This document shows positions 1 through 11,360 of a stretch of DNA of 64,000 nucleotides, piece by piece. Source of the stretch: Prorocentrum cordatum. Lineage: Eukaryota > Sar > Dinophyceae > Prorocentrales > Prorocentraceae. Made by a program: the position numbers and the translations under genes. The notes below the pieces were generated by a model. It had not been told where the DNA came from. It did not search any database and saw only the letters and a program-made list of their open reading frames with translations. Numbering within the stretch: position 1 is the stretch's first letter; every line of letters begins with the position of its first letter. The DNA lies in NCBI GenBank assembly GCA_963575745.1, contig CAUYUJ010019110.1, forward strand, positions 123,334 to 187,333, given 5' to 3'.

Positions 1-239
1 TATATATACACACAACACAGTCGTGATACTATAGCTTGCTCTTCGTTGCTCGCGTGTCACCCAGCATGTAGACCCCAAGCCCTTGATACCCGCCCTCTTC
101 GTCGCTCATGGTGCCTCCCTCGAGGGTGCATATGATCCAGGGCTCCGACCCCCCCCTCTCCAATGCTGATGGGATCGCCCTCTCCCCCTGCCCCCGCTGG
201 ATGGGTACGCCCGTGATCCTCGCGAATTCCTCGCGAATA
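1..239. other. No gene seen; left flank
   Basis: A short TA/CA run at the very start is followed by unique sequence. Nothing in it resembles a known protein. Confidence 0.5.
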
Positions 240-605
240 TGATCGCCCATCCCCCACCCCCTGTGGTCGTGGCCCTGTGGGCGTGGCGTGGTGGAGGGTG
301 GACGTCGTCGTTGTCGTCGACGTCGTTGTCGTCGTCGCCACCAGCGTCGTCGCCGTCGTCGTCAACGTCGCCTTCCGTCGACGTCGGCGTCGGCGTCGGC
401 GTCGTCGTCGTCGTGGTGGTTGTCATGGTCGTGGTCGCGGTCGTGGACGTGGTCGTGGTCGTCGTCGTGGTCCTCGTCGTCGTCGTCGTCGGCGTCGTCG
501 TCGTCCCCCATCCAATCTGGGGGGGCAGGTGGGGGGCTGTTGAACCCCGGGACCCATCCCATCTGGGAAGGGGGAGGCTGTAAACCCTCTACCAAGGATC
601 ATAGA
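240..605 (+). repeat. Interspersed module with GTC array, copy 1
   Basis: The module starts with a GTGGCCCTGTGGGCGTGGCG segment, continues as an imperfect GTC/GTCGTC array (about 300-510), and ends with a tail containing GGGACCCATCCCAT and a degenerate AGGATCA. The same three parts in the same order and orientation recur at 21780-21990 with a shorter array. Long open frames across the array on both strands are low-complexity translations (poly-Val, poly-Arg, poly-Asp) and are not taken as genes. Confidence 0.75.
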
Positions 606-1330
606 TTCCGTGCAAGCCACGTGGGGTTGGCACAAACCCTTGTATAGGAAGCGGAAAGAGAAAAGAAGAAGGGAGAAGGCGAGGAAGGGAGGAGTAAAGG
701 AGAAAGGAAGGTCCAGGGAGAGGAAGAAGGATTCAGGACGGAAAAGGTGTAGCAGGACGGGGAGGAGAGGAGCAAGAAAATTGGCAACTGGACCCTATCG
801 GGTGGGTCGGGCGGATAGACCCTAACAGGCTGGCTGGGCGGGCGGACCCATAAAGCGGGCGGGCGGGCTTCCAAGCAGAGAGACGGGCTGACCCTGACGG
901 GCAAGTCAGGCGGGGGGACCCTCACGGGTGGGTCGAGCGGGCGGACCCTGACGGGCTGGCCCGCCAGACGGACCCGAACGAGCGGGCGGGCTTCCAAACA
1001 GACGAACGGGCGGATCCTGACGGGCGGGTTGGGCGGCCAGACCCCCACGGGCCGGTCTAGCGGGCGGGCATTAACAGCGAACTGGGCGGACGGGGACATG
1101 AAGGGAACTCCGTAAATTGTAAGAAGACTCTGGTGATTACACGATCCCTGACAAAGTTGGCAGGAAGTCTCGGGTGAGAGCGCGATTCCTGGGCACCGAA
1201 AGCTCAGAGCCTGTGTAAATTGCAAGTCTAAGGCAAGAGCGCGATTCCAAGACGAGCGGACGAGAGCGAATCTCGCGATGTCTCGGGCGAGAGCGCGATC
1301 CCTGAATAGATTGTAGGAACGTCTCAGGCG
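606..1330. repeat. Degenerate GC-rich tandem repeats
   Basis: At 790-1075 a roughly 20-bp unit like CGGACCCTGACGGGCTGG is repeated with many changes. At 1117-1330 a second unit containing TCTCGGGCGAGAGCGCGA recurs about four times. The long minus-strand open frame here is a Pro/Arg/Val repeat translation and is not supported as a gene. Confidence 0.6.
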
Positions 1331-2785
1331 GGAGCAGTTATTGTTGGAGTCGGAGCGGCCAGGGGCGCAGCTTGAGCAGCAAAACTTCCCCTTACAAAAC
1401 AACAGGGCGCAAGCCAAGGGGGACACTTCAACGGACAAAGTGGGCACTGACTGGTATGGGGATCAACAAGCAACGACACACCTCCCCCCCCCCCAAAAAA
1501 AAAGAAAAACATACGTATGACATACACGCACTTCACTCGCCAGCCATGCGTCTATGCGAGTTCACCTGTACTGCATGTTCGCTGAATACGCGGAATCAAC
1601 CGGTTCTCGATGCAATGTGTTCCACGACCAATGTGGCTGTTTCTACGTTGTATGGTTACCAGCTCTGCTATGCCTGTCGTTTCGGCAACGTCCGCCACTA
1701 CTGCCGATGACGTCGGACACGCGCCTTGGAATGCCCTCTCCATGCTGAAGCTCCTTGTACAGCTCCGCCTCCCAGAGGAGCTTGTCTGTCTTCTCAGCCT
1801 CATAACAAAGCCATGCCAGGACGCGCCCCGTTGCCCTCCCTCCTCCCTCCCCTGCTCATACGGAAACATCAGCACGCCATAATCATACCGCCGTCACCCC
1901 TGTTTGGTCTTCACACTCAGGGTCATCTGCTATCTGCATCTCTTATCCCTGTTCTGTAACGCCAACGTGGTCGCACTGCCCCACATCCTTAATGCGCACA
2001 GACTTCTTAGATATGGTGTCAGTGGCCAACTCCGTCCTGTGTGGTGTAGATTGGTTTGGAAAGTCAGCATGTTTGAAATCCACCATCCCGCATACTCGGT
2101 TGGTAAGATGTCATAAATGAAGGTACGCATGATCACTATGAGCCTTCAACTTCGAAACAGCGCGCAAGCAAGTATGACACCTGACGTAAACTCCCAACGC
2201 TAGTGCATCGCCAACATCTCGTGTTCCGCACAATCGTACGACAACAGAGGAGTCTGACGACAGTCTCTACGAATGAGAGAGGGCAACGGCAACCCAGAAT
2301 AGCCCTTATCGTATGACTACGAAATCCCAAGCATTACAGCGCCCGCCCCTCGTAACCATTTAAGTGCCTGTGGCCTGGTAGAGACAAAGCCCCCCAAGGG
2401 GTGGGGGGACACCGCGCCCCTCAGAGTGGTGAATAAGGAGGGCCAGGGCAGTGCAGTACAAACGCCGCTCCTCAGTTAAGGCGCTCAAGAAAGTATGGGT
2501 GATACCTTCGACACTTGCACTGATATGCATACCACCCTGTTATATTACACCATCCCAGCACCTTCACGTGCAAGACGGAATGCGCACTAAGGCTCACGCG
2601 CTCCAGCCATGCCTGCCGGCCCACCCATCCCAGCGCGCGGCAGCAGCAGGCAGCAGCGGCAACGGATCAGTATCCCGAAGCATCTGGATACGAAATATAA
2701 ACGCCAGCTCTGCGAACTTGGCTCAAAAAATTATCTGATGTGTTGAATCGCATCCTGCAGACAAGCCCGCTTCGCAGATTGGCCT
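1331..2785. other. No gene recognised
   Basis: Unique-looking sequence with a C9/A9 run near 1483-1503. Small open frames on both strands show no recognisable motif. Confidence 0.4.
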
Positions 2786-3640
2786 TTGAGAGGCTTCTGT
2801 GACATGGAGGCTGCCGCGGCCGAGCCGAGCGCGATGAGACAGCCCTTGGCGAGCCCCTTGTGCACGCGGGGACTGGCGAAAGCACAACGGAGGCACTGCG
2901 GAACGTCTGGAGCACCGTGGCCTCGCGGCGATCGACAACGACCAGTCCCGCGGGCACGCCCAGTCGGACGAGGTTGGCGACTCGGCGGGCGAGACAGCAA
3001 AGATCGCCCCCCTGCTGCTCTCGGGAATCTGCGGACCCGGGCCAATCCAGACCCGGGTCAGTCAGGCCTTGCAAAATCCTCAAAATTCTGCAATATGTTG
3101 CACCCAAACCGGGGTCAACGCGAAGGATCCTGCAAGATCCTGCAGGATCCTGCACCCAAGCCCGTGTCAATGCGACCCTGGCCCTGCAGGATCCTGCAAG
3201 ATTGGGCGCTCTGGCTGACCGCCGTTTGCCTTGACCCCTGTCTCTTGAGCCCCGATGCTCGCGGCGGCCGTGGCCGCCGGGCGAGACCTCTGCGTGGCGC
3301 ACTCGCGGCCAGCGCGGGCAGTCGCGGGCGGTCGCGGCGGGCCTTCCCCCGGAGGCCCCGCCGCCGGGCGACCAGGCTGCAGTTGCAAGCGCACGGCTGC
3401 CGCTCGAGAGGCCGCAGAGGCAGCTGCAAACGTGGCCAAGACGATCGCGGGTGCTTCTGGACAAAAGGCCCAGGTTGAGGACGGAGGCATCGAGCTGCCG
3501 CTGCTCGCCAGCCCGGGTCAGCAAGGTGGTGACCAACCAGCTGGGCCAAGAGAATGTCGACGAATTCTATCGAAATGTCCGGTCGCTCTACCAGCACCCC
3601 AGCACCCCTGCCGGCAGAGATGGAGCTGAGCACCGTTCAG
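2786..3640. other. Possible unrecognised exons around a GATCCTGCA repeat
   Basis: Protein-like stretches occur on both strands: plus-strand KVVTNQLGQENVDEFYRNV near 3520-3580 and minus-strand NLVRLGVPAGLVVVDRR near 2930-2990. Between them, 3040-3210 holds a duplicated segment with repeated GATCCTGCA/TGCAGGATCC words, which looks like a short intron-type repeat. I cannot choose the strand or name a family. It may be a small multi-exon gene or chance GC-rich open frames. Confidence 0.2.
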
Positions 3641-5160
3641 ACCTCTGGCCTGGCCCACCTTGTGGAGCTGCGAGCCGCGGTCTACTTCGGCGTATGGGGT
3701 CTGCATCGGCGCATGGGATCTGCATCGCCAGCATCTCGCGCGGGAAAGACATTGGCACTGCCATAATGCCGATCCGGGCCAAAGGGGGCTTGCCGCAGGC
3801 GCCTCCCGTTTGAGGCAAGCGGGAAGCACCGCTCCGATTTGGCTGTTTTGGCCGCCACACCGAAGATCAATAGAGAAGTGGGTCTGTATTTGAAACGCTG
3901 CCCTTTCTTGGACGGGTGGGCTGCGAATCGCCACACCCAGTAATGCCTTGAGACAACATGGCCACAGGACAGACAGCACGGTGCTGGCACATACGCCCAG
4001 AGCGCAGCAGAAGGGCTTTGCCTCAATGCTGGTGCTGGCGCGATGGCTCAAACAGATCCGCCTCTAAGCGCTAAGAGTACTGCAGCACGGTTAGATCTTG
4101 ACGCCAGAATACACAATGGCGCGGCCCCACGACAGAGATCCGCCTGCGACTACTCCCAATTAATTCGACGTGTGCCTCCCTAGGCTGCGTTACCGTATCA
4201 TCTGTGGCGGCACTTGCATCGGCAAGAACAGTCTGGGACAGCTTAGCTCAAGGGGAACGAATGCGCAGCAGTGTATGGAAACAGGCGCGCGCGCACGAGG
4301 CTGCTCATGGGGAGTCAGGCGTTGAACATCGTGGGGTGAATGCGGCCCCAGCCCCTCAAAACCACCACCCTATCTGACACCAAACCTGGTCTACTCTAGA
4401 CAGCTGCAGCGACACGTAAGGAACAAACAAACACATCTGCCCAGAGGAACGACACCCATGTACCCTCGCAAACCCGATCGCAGATTTGCATGCCATACTC
4501 AACTTCTCCAAGGCCCTGAGGACCCCCACCAAATACAACAACAAGACCCCAGGGCCGCGCCCGTTTCTTCCCGAAATATATCCAGAAAGGTCCAACCAGC
4601 CCCCAACACGCTCTCACGAGACACCCAGGACAGCGGATGCCGCTTCCTACTCCACGAGGTACCATTCCTGGGACGGTCAAACGGTCCAAAACGCCCTCAA
4701 ACTCCACCAGAGCTGGCCCCAGCAGATCGGAACACGGTGTGACCTACAACACACACGACTTGTGCAAATACTGCTGCCGGGCCTCGCGGGTCGAAAACGT
4801 GACTTAGATGTCACGCCTCTCCTGCTCACACTGCAAAGTGCACGTGCAAACCCTGACAGTTCGGACGTACCTCACTCCCCCATACGATTTCACCACAGCC
4901 GCTTTGGACGATCTACGTATAAATGAATGCAATATATATACATATATATATATATGTATGTATAGAGAGAGATCTATACATTTGTAAATATATATAGTAT
5001 CATACGCACCTCTCCGAGGGAGTAGAGCTCAGAGGCGATTAATGCATACGCGCCGCGTCGTTCGCGATTCCTCTAGCCGTTTCGCTAGGGACATCCTCGA
5101 AATTCTGAAGATCGGTGGCACCCCTCACACAGATCGTGACGCCAGGGTCAAAAAAACACA
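3641..5160. other. No gene recognised
   Basis: A short tandem duplication (CGCATGGGATCTGCATCG type) lies at about 3690-3740 and a TATA/ATAT run at 4930-5000. The open frames of 70-180 codons carry no motif I recognise. Confidence 0.4.
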
Positions 5161-5274
5161 TTGGAATTTCAACACGTTAACATAAAACCTTCAAAAACAC
5201 ATGGTAAGTTCAGTGAATTTGAACTCGATTCTGAGAGAATGGCGGTTTCGCCTGAGACATCCTCCCAAAATCGA

Positions 5275-5670
5275 GCCCCGACGTACCGTCTGGTACCCCA
5301 GACCCCGCCTCGGAGCCTCCTGGGGGCCTCCTGGAACCTCCTGGGGCCTCCTGGGGCTTTCTGTACCTTCTTGTACCCCAGACCCCGCCTCGGAGCCTCC
5401 TGGGGGCCTCCTGGAACCTGATGGGGCCTCCTGGGGCTTTCTGTATCTTGTGGCACCCCAGACCCCGCCTCGGAGCCTCCTGGGGGCCTCCTGGACCCTC
5501 CTGGGGCCTCCTGGGGCCTCCCGGAGCCTCTTGGGGCCTCCTGGAGCATCCTCGGGTCTCCTGGGGCCTCCTGAGGCCGCCTGGGGCGTCCTGGGGCCTC
5601 CTGGGGCCTCAGAACTACATGCACACACAGATACACAAATCACACCCAACACATCACACGCTAGACAAAC

Positions 5671-5707
<37 letters not shown>

Positions 5708-5855
5708 CACCTACAACGCACAGAAGACACGCACAACACAGAGCATACATCACACACACACACAACACTCACAATCCTGGGGCCTCCTGGAGCCTCTTCT
5801 GGTATCCAAGTCGGGCCTCCTGAGGCTTCCTGGGGGGCCCTGGTACACACATCGC
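5275..5855. repeat. 83-bp minisatellite built from CCTCCTGGGG subrepeats
   Basis: A block beginning TACCCCAGACCCCGCCTCGG starts near 5290, 5373 and 5455, a period of about 82-84 bp. It is followed by runs of CCTCCTGGGGC words. The array resumes at 5775-5840 after an AC microsatellite (about 5672-5765). The Gly/Pro-rich open frames on both strands are translations of this repeat. Confidence 0.85.
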
Positions 5856-6108
5856 AAGGTGTGGCAACCCCACTTGCGCTCGAGTGCGACCTCGTTTTTT
5901 TTGTATGAGCCTGGGCACACACGTGCCACTTGTATATCAAAGCATGGCGAGGGATCTTTCACAAAAGCCATCCGCCAACCGACTGTGCGAGAGTTACTTC
6001 AAAATGCTTCCAAGCTCGTCCGCCACCTCCCTGGAACGTCTGCAAATGCATGTCATAGCCTGCCAACGTCTTCCAACCGCATGCAACACGCAAACACACA
6101 AGCACACA

Positions 6109-6140
<32 letters not shown>

Positions 6141-6789
6141 CGAACACATGCACACACAAACACGCTTGACATATCATGTAGACGTGGTTTGCTTCATGCC
6201 CTCCCATGCCAGAATGGCTCCAGAGGGGTCCGAACGTCTCGAAGAAACCCACTGGGGTGCAGACGGCCCAGCGTTTCCCTCAAGAACGCCTCCCTAGGGT
6301 CCTCACCTGCGCTCGAGGCGCGCCCTCCCCCGTCACCTGTGGGCCGCAAGTGTGCGGTGTGCCCTCCAGGTGCCAGTCTTGCCCTCGACACTTCTCGAGG
6401 GTCGAGGGTGGAGGGTCGAGGGGGAGGCCTTCATGCGTTCTTGGCCTGCGCCGTGCAGGCCTCCGGGGACCTCTGAGGACCTCCGAGGGACCCAGGACCT
6501 GGGGCGACAACACAACTCACCACCTCCAGGACCCCTCCTCTGGGGCCCCTCGTCGGGGCTAACCAGCCAAACCTGTCCCTACCCCCAAGATTGATAAGCC
6601 AGAAGGTGATGACACTCTGAGGGATGCGCCCTGAGAAACCGAGGGAGTCCTTAAGATGGGCATCGAGATCTGGTGATGCCAATGATCAGGATGGAATCTG
6701 TTCCAGGCTGGTAATCCCCTGGGACACTCGTCGGGGCACCGTGCCCGCTGCCCGATGGGCTGATCACGAGGGGTGGCGTGCCCGAGGTC
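5856..6789. other. No gene recognised; CA/CG microsatellite
   Basis: A CACG/CACA tract lies at about 6090-6165 and a GTCGAGGG-rich patch at 6395-6425. No motif-bearing frame was found. Confidence 0.4.
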
Positions 6790-7000
6790 GGCCCCACCGC
6801 TGCCCGCAGCGCGCCTTCTGCCACTCCATCTTCACCGCCACCACCTTGCCACTCTTTTTGTCGACGGCCTCGAAAACCTCGCTGTACGAGCCGGCGCCCA
6901 GCTTCGACCCCACCTTCGAGGGTGGGGGGCCGCCCTTCTCCTCCTCCTCCTCCTCCTCCTCCTCCTCCTCCTCCTCCTCCTCCTCTTCCTCCTGCAGCTC
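6790..7000 (-). CDS. Protein kinase N-lobe exon (CK1-like?)
   Basis: On the minus strand an acidic run (about 18 Glu, from the CTC array) is followed by SKVGSKLGAGSYSEVFEAV and then KSGKVVAVKMEWQKA. This is the start of a protein kinase domain: the glycine-rich loop GAGSYSEVF and the VAVK lysine (codon 6832-6830) lie 21 residues apart, as expected. The ending AVKMEW resembles the AIKLE of casein kinase 1, so a CK1-like serine/threonine kinase is the best guess. No later kinase motifs (HRD, DFG) were found nearby, so this is a single exon or a broken piece. The 3' exon end probably lies near 6812, where protein-like sequence stops. The upstream boundary is lost in the array. Confidence 0.6.
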
Positions 7001-7224
7001 GTTGTCGTAGCCATCGTCGTCGTCGTCTTCGTCGTCGTCCTCGTCGCCGTCCTCGTCGTCGTCAGCATAAGCATCAGCATCAGCATAAGCATCAGCATCA
7101 TTATCAGCACCAGCATCAGCATCATCGTCAGCATCAGCATCATCGTCACCATCATAATCATCATCAGCATCATCCGTATCATCACTAATATCATCGTCAT
7201 CATCAGCGTCGTCGTCCTCATCAG

Positions 7225-7267
<43 letters not shown>

Positions 7268-7446
7268 GTCATCATCATGATCATCAGCATCAGCATCAGC
7301 ATCATCAGCATCAGCATCATCAGCATCATCATCGTCATCATCATCATCATCATCATCATCATCGTCAAGGTCCACAGCGTCATCGTCGTGATGATCAGTA
7401 TCCTGAGTATCATAATCATCATTAGCAGCAGCAGCATCATCTTCGC

Positions 7447-7491
<45 letters not shown>

Positions 7492-7910
7492 AACCACGAT
7501 CATCGTGAGCATCATCATTATCACGATTATCCTCCGTATCGTCGTCGTCATCGCCGTCGCTATCGTCATCGCCATCAGTAGCAGCATCAGCATGATCATC
7601 AGCATCATCGGCATCCTCATAATCATCACCACAATCACTGTCACCATAACCGCCACCACAACCATCGCCAGCATGGTCATCATCAGCATAAGGATCAGCA
7701 CATGTATGATAACCATCATCAGTAGCATCATCATGATCCTGTTCCTACTCACCATAATCTCCATCAGCATCAACGAAATAACATAAGTAGCACTATCAGC
7801 AGCAACATCATCATGCTCACCAGCATCACCGTCATCATCATCAGCATCATCCGCATCATCACCATCACCATCACCATCAGCAGCATGGCCATCGTCATCA
7901 TCAGACCAAA
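6940..7910. repeat. Compound CTC / GTC / CAT trinucleotide array
   Basis: A pure CTC run (about 6940-6990) passes into GTC/CTC and then about 850 bp of CAT interrupted by CAG and CGT. Open frames through it encode poly-Ile/Ser, poly-Asp or poly-Met and are repeat translations. Confidence 0.95.
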
Positions 7911-8399
7911 TCCTAGGTAATGGCAGCGTTGATTCGCCGTGCCCACGACTGCACTGAGCTGACGCAGTCGACCACCTTCCAGTTGTGGCGCAAATGTGCT
8001 TGGAGATACCCGCGCCCGCCGCCTGAAACAATTGCCACCGCCCGGATCCATCCCAGCACCAGCACCGCGTAACCTCTGGTGGCAAGCTGCAAGGCAAGAC
8101 GAGGAGCTAACCTCGGAGACCCGCCAGCTCCAGGAGGAACACTCCTTGTCGCCGCAATTCCCAGCGCAGAAGAAGCCGTGGATCACCCCCGGCATTTGGG
8201 AGGTGGTTCGGAGGACGTCCACTCTGCGGCGGGCGGCGTCAGCCGCCAAGCATCGCCTAGCCCAGGACACTATTCCTTAGAAGCCGTGGGCACGAAGCCA
8301 TGCTATGGCTAATGGGGAGCAGATAGCACGCGCCCGCCGATGAGCGGCTCCTTCAATCCCCTTCCCATCCTCCCTCCTTAATCCTCCCTCCTCCCTCCT
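7911..8399. other. No gene recognised
   Basis: Unique-looking sequence ending in a CCTCCCTCCTT pyrimidine tract immediately before the spliced-leader match. Confidence 0.4.
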
Positions 8400-8421
8400 T
8401 CCGTAGCCATTTTGGCTCAAG
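8400..8421 (+). other. Dinoflagellate spliced-leader (SL) relict
   Basis: The 22 bases match the dinoflagellate SL exactly, with T at the variable first position followed by CCGTAGCCATTTTGGCTC and the closing bases. The next bases are ATGCAG, not the GT donor that follows the SL in an SL RNA gene. It therefore reads as the 5' end of a trans-spliced mRNA that was reverse transcribed and put back into the genome. Recycled cDNAs with SL relicts are known in dinoflagellates. An exact match of this length by chance in 64 kb is negligible. Confidence 0.9.
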
Positions 8422-8556
8422 ATGCAGTTTTCCCCTGTGGACTGCGCGGATACCGCTGATCCGTGGCAGCCTACGAATCCCTCTTCTGGAAGGCTGGTCC
8501 GCCGCAGCCGTCGCCCGCCTCCCGCACCCGCGGGTGAGCAGACCGACAGACGGTAA
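8422..8556 (+). CDS. 44-residue ORF directly after the SL relict
   Basis: The ATG touches the last base of the spliced leader, so a trans-spliced message would have no 5' leader of its own. The frame runs 44 codons to TAA at 8554-8556. The product starts MQFSPVDCADTADPWQP and has a basic, proline-rich end. No domain is recognised. It may be a small gene, a retroposed gene that has since gained a stop, or a non-coding tail; the SL is secure, the coding call is not. Confidence 0.3.
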   Translation: MQFSPVDCADTADPWQPTNPSSGRLVRRSRRPPPAPAGEQTDRR

Positions 8557-8864
8557 CATGCCACAACATGCCAAATTCAGGATGGAGGCTGGATCCATGA
8601 CCCTTGGGTCTGGAAAGGCGCAACTGACACCCTGTGGAAGTGCACGTCGTGCGGATGCGCAAAAATGTGGCAACATTGGCCTGGTGCAAACACTGTGCTG
8701 CACTGCGCAACGACCAGCGGACCTACGTGAAGCCCAGGCCTCATTGGTGGAAATGTGGTATTCGCCAAATGGATGCGTGTGTTCATGTCTCTCTCGGTTT
8801 CCAGCATATCAGTCCCAGCGCATGCGCCAGCATCGATAAGTTGGAAGCTTAAGACGTCAACAGC
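8557..8864. other. No gene recognised
   Basis: If 8400 onward is a retrocopy, this stretch could be its body or 3' UTR. No poly-A tract was found to mark its end. Confidence 0.3.
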
Positions 8865-11040
8865 ATGCAAGTCCTGACAGCCAAGATGGGAGACGGAGAA
8901 TTGGCGAAACAATGCAAGGAACGCTCAACCCAAATGACGAGAGGGTCGGCACCACCAAAGCTCTGGTTTGTGGAGATCCAGCTCGCAGATGTACCACGGA
9001 AGAAAATCGCCACGCCGAGCAGCTTCAGAACACATAGGAACATGTGGCCCGTTGAGAAGAGGCGATGCAAGACCACAGAGACTGGGCTGTTCAGCTCAAT
9101 ATCGAATTGGCGGCTTCGCGGCCAAGCATGATGAGTTGGCCGCAAAGTTCCATGCAACCCATCACCAGCCTGCCGCACAGACTGAGGGGTGTCCGAAGTC
9201 GGATCTCAGTTCGCTCGTGCCAGGACAATGTGATAAGTTGGTAATCGACATGGGTGACGCGTTGACGTTTCCAGACGATGTGGTCGCACAGCAATCAGAT
9301 ATGGATGAAGTTGCTCGAAGACAGCAGGAGCTGTCTGACAAAATTGCTGCAATGACGACATGACTCTCTCGACAGGCGGCACAGACGCTACTGGAGTCCG
9401 AGATGCCCACGCAGAACACATTGAATGTTTCGCAAAAATCGCAACGGATAAGGAGGTATACTTACGCCCCTGGCGCCAGCTGCCACAGCGCCAGCAGCAG
9501 TATGATCTTCATACAATGCCGAAGCGATCGCCGCCAATCAGGAGCAAGCTGCAGGACCAGTAGTGGGCAAAGAAGACGGGGCAGCAGCTGATTCAGCCAG
9601 GGCCAGCGCCAAATCAGGAGTGAAGGCGTGATCAAAGAAAGATCGCAAGCAAGTAGGGACCCCCGTGCAGAAGTGAACCGCAAGGGGCCACTCAGCAGGG
9701 AGCGAGTGCGAGGACGGCTCGGGCTGGCAAGGAGAAAGTCCCAGTGATCAACTGGTTACCGAGGCTGCCAGACTAGGATCAAAAGGAAAAGCTCAAGGTC
9801 ATGACTGTGAGAGATCTCCAATCGGGAACAACAATCGTAAGACTGCCGCTCCTGGTGCTCCTGTGAGGGAGGTGGCCGAACCCCCCGCTGGCCAGGACCA
9901 TGACTGTGACGGCAATGCATGGGAAATGACGGCGTTGCGGCGACCGCTCACGGGGCTCCCGTGAGGGAAGTTGCCGGTGCCCCCGTTGGTCCAGACCCTG
10001 ACTTTGAGACAACCCCAGTTGTAAGAGGAAACGTTACGGCGTCCTCTCGCAGGGCTCCTGCAAGGGAGACGGCCGAAGCCCCTGCTGGTCGCGCGTATCA
10101 TCATGGAGAGTGTGCTTCGGCACGTGGAGAAGGAGCGCATGGACCCGACTGTGAGATCACTCCAGTCGGGAATGGCTGCGACGACGCAACCACTCGCGGG
10201 GCTCCCGTGAGGGAGGTGGCCGATGCTTACGCTGGCCTTGACCCTGACTGCGAGCAAACTCAAATCGGGAATGGCTACTCTACGGCGGCCGGTCATGAGG
10301 CTCCCGCGAGGGAGGTGGTCGTTGCCCCCGTTGGTCTTGACCGTGACTGCGATCGCAATCCAATTGGGAGAAGCGACGCTTCGACGGCTTCTCACGTGAC
10401 TTCTGGGAGGGAGGTGGCCGATGCCGCCGCTGGCCGCGCGTATCATCATCATGCAAACAATGTGCACCACGCGGCATCATTAAATACGATTGGGTGTTCC
10501 CCCACTTCCGCGAGGGGGTATGATTCCGTAGACGTGGGGCCTGCAGTGACAGCAACCTCCAACATGGACGGAGAGTTTGATCCCTCTGCCGTTGTGGAAA
10601 TGGATTTCGACGATGAGGCAGCTCGCGAGGTGCCAAGTAAATATGTCGAACATGGGTGGGTCGGCTCGCTGGAGGCCGCAGTCATCCACTGGTGGCGTTC
10701 GTGCTGGCAGCGGATCGGGACCACCACCCTTCGACTCTGCTCTTCTCTCTGGTGGCGTTCTTACTGACAGTTTGGTGGGTTGGTCTGTGAGCGAGACTGT
10801 TTCCAAAATTACTTCCAGTGGTATTTCCAACTTGGTGGGTCAGCTCGCGAGAGGTCACGGTCCTCTCCCGGTGGCGCGCAAGCTGGCTGCGGATCGGGAT
10901 CACCAGCAATCGACTCAGCGTATCTCTCTGGTGGCGTTCTCGCATTTCCGGTTTAATTTCCAACGTGGGAAGGCCCTCTGCACGCGAATTGTCTCTCTTC
11001 TTCCCTGGAGCTCCATCCCGGCAGGAATGTAGGGAGGCGA
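8865..11040 (+). pseudogene. Decayed ORF1-like region of a non-LTR retrotransposon
   Basis: Broken plus-strand frames hold a polar, coiled-coil-like stretch (for example DMDEVARRQQELSDKIAAM ending at the stop at 9361) and then the repetitive frame of 9919-10767. This region lies just upstream, in the same orientation, of endonuclease and RT remnants, so I infer it is the first ORF or N-terminal part of the same element. No single frame is intact. The assignment rests on position and general character, not on a recognised domain. Confidence 0.4.
9830..10470 (+). repeat. Tandem repeat coding GAPVREVADAPVG units
   Basis: About six units, each roughly 100-130 bp, encode GAPVREVA.APVG.DPDCE followed by PIGNG in the 9919-10767 frame. 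The frame stays open through the units (282 codons in total), so the repeat length has stayed compatible with reading. A second, related duplication at 10640-10960 repeats a GGTGGCGTTC...CGGATCGGGA block twice. Confidence 0.75.
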
Positions 11041-11224
11041 CCAGCAATATTACGAAAAAACAGCATAGGGCATAGTACAGGTGCGAGTGCTGTAATATCA
11101 TCGGCCCCCACTCGCCACCACTGCCGAACGGGGACCACGGGCTCGGGAATCAGCTGCCAAGCACAAAAATGGTCACATCTGTGTGGTAGCCGGGTTAAGA
11201 CGTGTCGCAAGATTGAAGGGGCCC

Positions 11225-11360
11225 TGGGGCACACAAGTAAATTCACACAAATAATAGGATCCCCCATATTTTCCCATATTTTATGTGTTTGTGTCTTCCC
11301 CCCCACTTCCCATAGTTTCCCATATTTTCTGTGTGAGTGTCTCCCCCCTGAAAGATGAAG
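11225..11360 (+). repeat. Interspersed repeat, copy 1 (ACAAATAATAGGATCCCCCAT)
   Basis: The segment includes ACACAAATAATAGGATCCC, CCATATTTTCCCATATTTT and CCCCCACTTCCCATA. A second copy with the same order and orientation lies at 36025-36180. Family unknown. Confidence 0.7.

Noticed and set aside
599-1447. 282-codon minus frame rich in Arg-Pro-Val
   Set aside because: It follows the degenerate CGGACCCTGACGGG repeat.
6773-8097. Long poly-Ile/Ser, poly-Asp and poly-Met frames at the CAT array
   Set aside because: They are translations of a trinucleotide array in several phases and strands.
8400-8421. SL RNA gene
   Set aside because: The leader is followed by ATGCAG with no GT donor, and I saw no tandem SL unit or nearby 5S gene.
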